Source: Candidatus Bipolaricaulota bacterium (GTDB lineage: Bacteria > Bipolaricaulota > Bipolaricaulia > UBA7950 > UBA9294). Taken from it: 12,629 nt of DNA. Positions 8,140 through 12,629 of the stretch are shown here, in pieces. The position numbers and the translations under genes are program-made. The DNA is taken from contig JAGYNL010000039.1 of assembly GCA_018399865.1 (NCBI GenBank), positions 1 to 12,629 on the forward strand, given 5' to 3'. The notes below the pieces were generated by a model, which was not told where the DNA came from, searched no databases, and was given only the letters and a program-made list of their open reading frames with translations. How positions within the stretch are numbered: the first letter of the stretch is position 1; the number at the start of each line of letters is the position of its first letter.

Positions 8140-8170
8140 CGTATCCCCCTTTTCCAATTTTTCTGGGCCA

Positions 8171-8257
8171 GGTGAGGATTCCATTACATAACGGGAATAC
8201 TCCTCTCACCACCCGTATGACCAGGATAAGGGCTTGCTTCCGGGTGGCGTAGGTCAT
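8171..8257 (-). promoter_or_regulatory. Structured leader with pseudoknot-like complementary arms
   Basis: This lies between the threonine aldolase stop and the barrel gene start. In the minus-strand transcript, ATGACC (8252-8257) is complementary to GGTCAT (8217-8222), and CCACCCG (8241-8247) is complementary to CGGGTGG (8209-8215). The order is A-B-A'-B', which is the H-type pseudoknot topology. Immediately after comes a two-part hairpin: GGTGAG/CTCACC outside and ATTCC/GGAAT inside an 11-nt loop. The outer arm shares two bases with the pseudoknot, so the folds could compete. I do not recognise a known riboswitch class. It may regulate the operon or be a 3' structure of the aldolase transcript. 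Confidence 0.4.
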
Positions 8258-8273
8258 CCCTCCGGCTGGGATT

Positions 8274-8293
8274 GGATGTAGTTCAGGATGTAG
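8274..8293. repeat. Short direct repeat GGATGTAG
   Basis: GGATGTAG occurs at 8274-8281 and 8286-8293, twelve bases apart start to start, just after the aldolase stop codon. It may be a binding site for a dimeric protein on one helix face, or merely a small tandem duplication. Confidence 0.35.
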
Positions 8294-8299
8294 CTGGAC

Positions 8300-9367
8300 T
8301 TATGTCTCTTGCATCGATGACCGCAGGGCGCTGATTGCCTGTTCTATGTCTGCTGAGTCAATATCAATGTGCGTCACCATGCGCATCTGGTTTGAACTTC
8401 CAAGCGAATTCGCCAGGACACCGCGATCGCGCAGACGCAGTGACAGTACATCTGCGTCTAAAGAGCTATCGCCAATTGCTGCTCCGTCCACGGTAAAATA
8501 GACAAGATTGGTCGGGTTTTTAGATGGCACATGGGAAGTGCAGACAAGCCCGGGAATAGAGTCTATCCCCTCAGCAAGCCGGACGGCATTAGAGTGATCT
8601 TCTGCTAAACGATCAACATTGTGCTCAAGCGCAAATATCCCGGCCGCAGCAATAATACCAACCTGTCGCATGCCTCCTCCCACTACTTTGCGCATTCGAA
8701 CAGCTCGCTCAATGAAGGCATTGCTACCACAGAGAATTGAACCCACAGGCGCGCCTAATCCCTTGGAAAGACATATCATTACGGAATCCACGTTCCGGGT
8801 TAAATCGCACGGATTCACACCAAGTGCAATAGCTGCATTGAACAGACGAGCACCATCAAGGTGCACCTTCATCCCATAGGTATGGGCAAGATCTGAGGCA
8901 GAATCTATGTAATCGGCAGCTATCGCCGTTCCTCCACAACGATTATGCGTGTTCTCCAAGCATAACAAACGACTAGTAGGAAAGTGCACGTCTTCTTTGC
9001 GGATAGCATCATCTATTGCATCTAGATCTATGGCCCCATCTTCCTGGTTTCTTAGGATGTGGGTATGCACTCCCGCTAGACCCGCTGAGGCCCCGCCTTC
9101 GTACAGAAACGTATGGGCAAGATGACCGAGGATCATTTCATCTCCGCGTCCCGCATGAGATAGAATGGCTGCAATATTTCCCATAGTGCCGCTAGCAACA
9201 AACAAACCAGCTTCCATACCGACCTTTTCAGCCATCATCTCCTGCAAGCGGTTGACCGTCGGATCCTCACCGTATACATCATCGCCAACTACAGCCCTCG
9301 CCATGCCCTCTCGCATCTGTTCTGACGGCTTTGTAACGGTATCACTGCGTAGATCGATAAACTCCAT
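8300..9367 (-). CDS. ltaE: Low-specificity L-threonine aldolase
   Basis: A PLP enzyme of fold type I that cleaves L-threonine or L-allo-threonine to glycine and acetaldehyde in the cytoplasm. I choose the ATG at 9367 (355 residues), because AGGAG lies 5 nt before it and the protein then begins [18 protein letters not shown], the family's standard N-terminus. The ATG at 9403 would add 12 residues with no ribosome site. Motifs, in the 355-residue numbering, are SGTMGN (59-64, phosphate loop), His85 in HTFLYEGGA (ring stacking), [10 protein letters not shown] with Asp171, the PLP lysine Lys202 in [13 protein letters not shown], and Arg329 in RMVTHIDI. Length and motifs are normal for the family. 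The gene stands between the ftsI terminator and the barrel operon with 160 bp to the latter. It is probably its own transcription unit, although read-through into the operon is possible. Confidence 0.93.
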   Translation of the reverse strand: MEFIDLRSDTVTKPSEQMREGMARAVVGDDVYGEDPTVNRLQEMMAEKVGMEAGLFVASGTMGNIAAILSHAGRGDEMILGHLAHTFLYEGGASAGLAGVHTHILRNQEDGAIDLDAIDDAIRKEDVHFPTSRLLCLENTHNRCGGTAIAADYIDSASDLAHTYGMKVHLDGARLFNAAIALGVNPCDLTRNVDSVMICLSKGLGAPVGSILCGSNAFIERAVRMRKVVGGGMRQVGIIAAAGIFALEHNVDRLAEDHSNAVRLAEGIDSIPGLVCTSHVPSKNPTNLVYFTVDGAAIGDSSLDADVLSLRLRDRGVLANSLGSSNQMRMVTHIDIDSADIEQAISALRSSMQET

Positions 9368-9586
9368 TGCTTCTCCTTTTAAGTCCACTATAAGTGTTTC
9401 CAAGACGTTGGTTACCTTCGCATCATTCTAAGTAGAAGAATAGCTCTATACTGGACTTTCGGCAAGCAACTAAATAGGCAGAAGGCACAAAAAGCCTAGA
9501 TAACAACCAAGCTCAGTCAAACACAATGACTAAAACCAGGCACAAGATAACTTTCAGATGATCTACAAAAAGGCCAAACTAAAGAC

Positions 9587-9610
9587 AAAAAAATAACAGC
9601 ATCTCTGTTA
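9587..9610 (-). terminator. Intrinsic terminator after ftsI
   Basis: In the minus-strand transcript the stem TAACAG/CTGTTA (6 bp, loop AGATG) is followed directly by seven Ts. It begins 39 nt after the ftsI stop, so the ftsL-ftsI transcript most likely ends here and the aldolase has its own promoter. The rest of this 282-bp gap (9368-9586) is A/C-rich on the plus strand and holds no gene; I found no clear promoter in it. Confidence 0.8.
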
Positions 9611-9649
9611 ACTGACTATATGTGCTACTAGAAGCTTACTAAAGGCTAA

Positions 9650-11359
9650 TTATCTGCTAGCAACAGGAGCAATATGCTCAGCCAACACCAGCCGCGATGC
9701 AACGTCATGGAATATAGCTCCCGCAGTGTATCCACCCCACTCAGGGGTAGTTTTCACTTCATCAAGCACAATAAGCGCCAGATACCCCGGGGCTTTGGCA
9801 GGGAAGAAACCTGCAAACAGTGAGGTATACTTCCCCTCTACATATCCCCTTCCAGCAACAGCTTTCTGAGCTGTACCTGTCTTTCCGGCAACCTCGAATC
9901 CGGGTACATTCGCCCACGTCGCTGTCCCGTCTTCAACCACTGCACGCATCAGATCGCGCATAGTGGCACAGCTCTCTGAGCTAGCGACCCTACCCAGCAC
10001 CGTTGGTAACAAAGTGCTATCGTTTGCTACCTGCTTGACAATATGGGAAGCAAGGACTTGACCTCCATTAGCGATAGTTCCCATTGCTTGAGCAAGTTGA
10101 ATTCCAGTAACTCCCACAGATTGACCAATTGATGCCGAAGCAAGGTCAAGATCAGACCACTTCTTGGCATCACGCAAGATACCATTTACTTCTCCTGGAA
10201 GCTCTATACCTGTTGCCACGCCAAATCCAAGGCCCGATAACATATCATAAAGCTTGTCTTTACCCAACATCTGTGCGACTCGAATCATCGCTACGTTAAT
10301 CGAGTACTGGATTGTCTTAGCAAAGGTTACCGTCCCGAATGACTCGTTGTCAGAGTTGTGGATAACGTGCCCAGAAATGTATATTCCGTCATTTCCATTG
10401 AACGTATCCCCAGGCGTAACCACGCCTAAGTCTAATGCTGCAAGACCAGCAAAGGCCTTAAAGGTTGAACCAGGTTCGAACATAAAGCCAGTGGCCAAGT
10501 TCTTCCTCTGTTCCGCCGTTGACTGCCAGAAACTGTTTAAGTCATATCGACGATCTTGTGCCATAGCCAGCACTTCGCCAGTGTTGGGGTTAAGTAGAAC
10601 CAAAAAGCCAGTGTTGGCGCGAAATCGATTTACTCCACTGTCAATTTCCTCTTCACACATGAACTGCAAATTGGAGTCTATAGTAAGATAAACGTCAGCT
10701 CCAGGCTCTCCTTGTTGCAGGGTTTCCGTATCATAAGTTCTGCCATCTGCTCCCTTCACAACGTGGACTTGCGCGCTTGTCCCCGAGAGCTGTTCATCGT
10801 AAGCAAGCTCAATTCCCTCAAGCCCATGACCATCTGTGCCGACAAAACCAATGATGTTGGAAGCAAGATCCCCTTGAGGATAACAGCGCTTCCAGGTGTC
10901 AAAGAAGATAAGCCCATTTGCGTTTGCCTCTTTAACACGCCGGCGTATTGATTCCGATGCTTGCAGTTCCACGCTTCGGTCGATCCATGTAAAATACCTT
11001 GGTTGATAGATAAGTTCCCTTATTTTATGTATCGATAGATGTAGCTCCTCTGACAGCACCTCACATATAGCCTCTGGGTTAGTCATGTTGAAACTATCGA
11101 TAGCTATAGCTGATGCCTTAACATCATAGGCAAGCGCAACGCCATTACAATCGTAGATCGTTCCCCGGCGAGGCAATAGCTCGACAGTCTGCTCTTGAAT
11201 GGCTGTGGCTAAGCCCAGCCACTGATCGTGCTGGAATACTTGTAACTGGACAAGGCGCCCTACAATCACAAGTCCACCAATAGCTAACAGCGCCACAATG
11301 ATCCAAGCACGGCCCGGCATCTTGTCATTCTTGTTTTGAGGATGGTGCAATGTATACAT
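9650..11359 (-). CDS. ftsI: FtsI/PBP3-type class B penicillin-binding protein (septal transpeptidase)
   Basis: A 569-residue class B PBP that cross-links septal peptidoglycan in the periplasm. A short cytoplasmic N-terminus is followed by one membrane segment (about 18-36). Then come the dimerisation domain, starting at RRGTIYDCNGVALAYD (64-79; most relatives have Arg where Cys71 stands), and the transpeptidase domain. That domain has SxxK as STFK (298-301, nucleophile Ser298), SxN as SIN (353-355) and KTG (493-495). There is no PASTA tail, so it resembles the FtsI type rather than sporulation SpoVD with PASTA. The first in-frame ATG overlaps ftsL by 35 bp. An ATG at 11320 (residue 14, MPGRAWIIVALL) would leave a 4-bp gap instead, and neither has a strong ribosome site. 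The adjoining ftsL supports a divisome role over an elongation PBP2. Confidence 0.92.
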   Translation of the reverse strand: MYTLHHPQNKNDKMPGRAWIIVALLAIGGLVIVGRLVQLQVFQHDQWLGLATAIQEQTVELLPRRGTIYDCNGVALAYDVKASAIAIDSFNMTNPEAICEVLSEELHLSIHKIRELIYQPRYFTWIDRSVELQASESIRRRVKEANANGLIFFDTWKRCYPQGDLASNIIGFVGTDGHGLEGIELAYDEQLSGTSAQVHVVKGADGRTYDTETLQQGEPGADVYLTIDSNLQFMCEEEIDSGVNRFRANTGFLVLLNPNTGEVLAMAQDRRYDLNSFWQSTAEQRKNLATGFMFEPGSTFKAFAGLAALDLGVVTPGDTFNGNDGIYISGHVIHNSDNESFGTVTFAKTIQYSINVAMIRVAQMLGKDKLYDMLSGLGFGVATGIELPGEVNGILRDAKKWSDLDLASASIGQSVGVTGIQLAQAMGTIANGGQVLASHIVKQVANDSTLLPTVLGRVASSESCATMRDLMRAVVEDGTATWANVPGFEVAGKTGTAQKAVAGRGYVEGKYTSLFAGFFPAKAPGYLALIVLDEVKTTPEWGGYTAGAIFHDVASRLVLAEHIAPVASR

Positions 11360-11693
11360 AGCCTACGTCAGTCGGTTCGCTCATACCAAGCTTTTCACGA
11401 GCGATGCGCGATACGCGTTCCAGTGAGAACGCCTCCCCGATCTGAAATTCAAGCCAGCTATTCACCTCCTGGATTGAGGTGATCGTATGTTTCATGCTTT
11501 CACGTTGAGCAGTTAAAGCAAGAATTCTTGTTTCCTGCCATACGTAAAGGAAACAGGCTCCCGCAACTATTGCGGCAACGCATATAATTGCTAGCGTTGC
11601 ACGTGGCCAGCTTCCTGCAAGCTCATGGGAAGTGCTGTACCGCCAACGCAACGGATAACTAATCGCTGTTGCTCTCTGCCTTTCCATCTTCAT
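11325..11693 (-). CDS. ftsL: FtsL-like septum-formation protein
   Basis: A 122-residue bitopic protein. The cytoplasmic N-terminus (1-31) is basic, one membrane helix spans about 33-51 (ATLAIICVAAIVAGACFLYV), and a periplasmic coiled-coil-like helix follows (about 55-85, containing TAQRESMKHTITSIQEVNSW). It ends with the SLERVSRIAREKLGMSEP segment typical of FtsL/DivIC proteins. FtsL pairs with FtsB/DivIC in the complex that activates FtsW and FtsI, and ftsI follows directly, as is usual. The start could be either Met1 or Met3, and the upstream CTTGAG is a poor ribosome site. Unlike most division clusters, rsmH and mraZ are not upstream; a 465-bp gap precedes it. DivIC/FtsB is the main alternative name, but position favours FtsL. 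Confidence 0.8.
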   Translation of the reverse strand: MKMERQRATAISYPLRWRYSTSHELAGSWPRATLAIICVAAIVAGACFLYVWQETRILALTAQRESMKHTITSIQEVNSWLEFQIGEAFSLERVSRIAREKLGMSEPTDVGYVYIAPSSKQE

Positions 11694-11936
11694 CTCAAGT
11701 TAAGGGAGAACGCGGTCTGTGAGCGGGACACTTGTCGCCAAATGATGCGAATTAGATTACCTTCAATGCTACCGGCAGATCATGGTTGTAATGCGTTGCC
11801 GATCAGGTCTTCCATTTTACGAATCGTCTTCTCTGCAAAAGCAATCTAGCAGGGCATTCACCAAAGAAGCTTCTTCTAGAACTCGACTATTAATGCAAGA
11901 ACAAAAGCTTCTAAATGATGATTCCAACACGGTAGC

Positions 11937-11960
11937 TATGTATGCCAATCGGCATACATA
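11937..11960. repeat. Perfect 24-bp palindromic hairpin
   Basis: TATGTATGCC, loop AATC, GGCATACATA gives ten uninterrupted base pairs. No T run follows on either strand, so it is a poor intrinsic terminator. It lies about 245 bp upstream of ftsL and 16 bp from the first REP-like half copy. It could be a regulator operator or an unrelated small palindromic repeat. Confidence 0.6.
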
Positions 11961-11975
11961 ACCCGGAAGACAAAT

Positions 11976-11990
11976 CAACGTGGTAGGCAA
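11976..11990 (-). repeat. Half copy of the REP-like element
   Basis: CAACGTGGTAGGCAA matches the tail-side arm of the family (CAACGTGG plus AG) and then stops, with no complementary arm and no GTAG head. It lies next to a full copy and is probably a truncated relic. Confidence 0.45.
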
Positions 11991-11992
11991 TC

Positions 11993-12020
11993 CAACGTGG
12001 CAGACAAGCTGCCACGCTAC
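11993..12020 (-). repeat. REP-like element, copy C
   Basis: On the minus strand it reads GTAG, arm CGTGGCAG, loop CTTGT, arm CTGCCACG, tail TTG. The 8-bp stem is perfect: the wobble pair of the copies at 3157 and 3241 is a C-G pair here. Head, tail and most of the stem are identical to those copies although they lie almost 9 kb away. Confidence 0.8.
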
Positions 12021-12047
12021 AGAAGAACGGTATCTTTCACATCTTGC

Positions 12048-12075
12048 GTAGCGTTGGAGCTGGTCTCCGACGTTG
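12048..12075 (+). repeat. REP-like element, copy D (variant stem)
   Basis: It reads GTAG, arm CGTTGGAG, loop CTGGT, arm CTCCGACG, tail TTG. The plan and 28-nt length match the other copies, but three stem positions changed on each arm so that pairing is kept (one G-T wobble). It lies between two copies of opposite orientation. Confidence 0.7.
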
Positions 12076-12104
12076 CGGTCCTACGATGTTGCGGGCATAA
12101 ATCT

Positions 12105-12133
12105 TAACGTGGCAGACAAGCTGCGCACGCTAC
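12105..12133 (-). repeat. REP-like element, copy E
   Basis: On the minus strand it reads GTAG, CGTGCGCAG, loop CTTGT, CTGCCACG, TTA. It matches the copy at 11993-12020 except for one inserted C in the first arm and A for G at the end, so the stem has a one-base bulge. It begins 25 nt after the adenylylsulfate kinase stop, where it might also slow or protect the end of that transcript. Confidence 0.75.
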
Positions 12134-12158
12134 AAAAAAGCTACATGGGAAACATAAT

Positions 12159-12629
<471 letters not shown>

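Larger units (their letters stand above)
11694..12158. other. Intergenic region upstream of ftsL, with a palindrome and REP-like cluster
   Basis: This 465-bp gap follows the stop of the adenylylsulfate kinase and precedes ftsL, all on the minus strand. Its right half (11976-12133) holds three GTAG-headed REP-like elements and a half copy. A perfect 24-bp palindrome lies at 11937-11960. The left part (11694-11936) shows no supported gene; its open frames are about 20-40 codons long and match nothing I recognise. A promoter for ftsL-ftsI should lie here, but I found no pair of boxes good enough to call. Confidence 0.7.

Noticed and set aside
8140..8184. ATG at 8184 as start of the barrel gene
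   Set aside because: It would put 15 charged, polar residues before a signal peptide that begins perfectly at the ATG at 8139.
8018..8257. 79-codon minus-strand frame starting in the structured leader
   Set aside because: GGAGGG directly abuts its ATG, and most of it overlaps the barrel gene's signal peptide in another frame. The protein looks random, though a short leader peptide cannot be wholly excluded.
9368..9403. ATG at 9403 as start of threonine aldolase
   Set aside because: No ribosome site, whereas the ATG at 9367 has AGGAG at good spacing and yields the family's normal N-terminus.
10254..10691. 145-codon plus-strand frame opposite ftsI
   Set aside because: It lies wholly antisense to well-supported ftsI coding sequence, with composition expected of a shadow frame and no start signals.
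11694..11880. Remnant of rsmH or another decayed gene upstream of ftsL
   Set aside because: Short minus-strand frames (for example 11780-11845, about 21 codons) read plausibly, but none matches RsmH motifs or joins into a longer protein by one simple frameshift.

Overview
This 12.6 kb window looks like ordinary chromosome from an uncultured diderm bacterium of moderate G+C. Lipoprotein and Sec signal peptides, a predicted outer-membrane beta-barrel, PKD lipoproteins, a class B penicillin-binding protein and a GT4 enzyme resembling trehalose synthase TreT fit an anaerobic or thermophilic lineage such as Thermotogota or Bipolaricaulota. That placement is a guess; nothing here fixes the phylum. 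I see no tRNA, rRNA, insertion sequence, CRISPR array or phage gene.

Layout. The left end (1-2906, + strand) is the last 23 codons of uvrB overlapping a complete uvrA, the damage-recognition pair of nucleotide excision repair. A 496-bp gap (2907-3402) follows, holding REP-like palindromes with a GTAG head. Next is treT on the minus strand (3403-4638). It is divergent from a secreted protein made of two tandem ~100-residue beta-rich repeats (4837-5559). The 198 bp between them hold two back-to-back sigma70-like promoters and a small dyad. A strong GC-rich hairpin (5699-5718) separates this gene from a convergent minus-strand operon: an outer-membrane beta-barrel (start moved to 8139), then a two-PKD lipoprotein, then a three-PKD lipoprotein, joined by a 19-bp gap and a 4-bp overlap. 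The leader of that operon has a pseudoknot-like arrangement of complementary arms.

Further right on the minus strand are low-specificity threonine aldolase (start moved to 9367), a clear intrinsic terminator, the division pair ftsI and ftsL without rsmH/mraZ upstream, and a 465-bp gap. That gap holds a perfect 24-bp palindrome and a second cluster of the same REP-like elements, in alternating orientation. The window ends inside an adenylylsulfate kinase gene or domain whose 5' end lies outside.

The most notable items are the dispersed GTAG-headed palindrome family, whose stems change by compensating substitutions; the barrel plus PKD-lipoprotein operon with its structured leader; and the duplicated secreted protein. 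The enzymes and repair/division genes are conventional family members.
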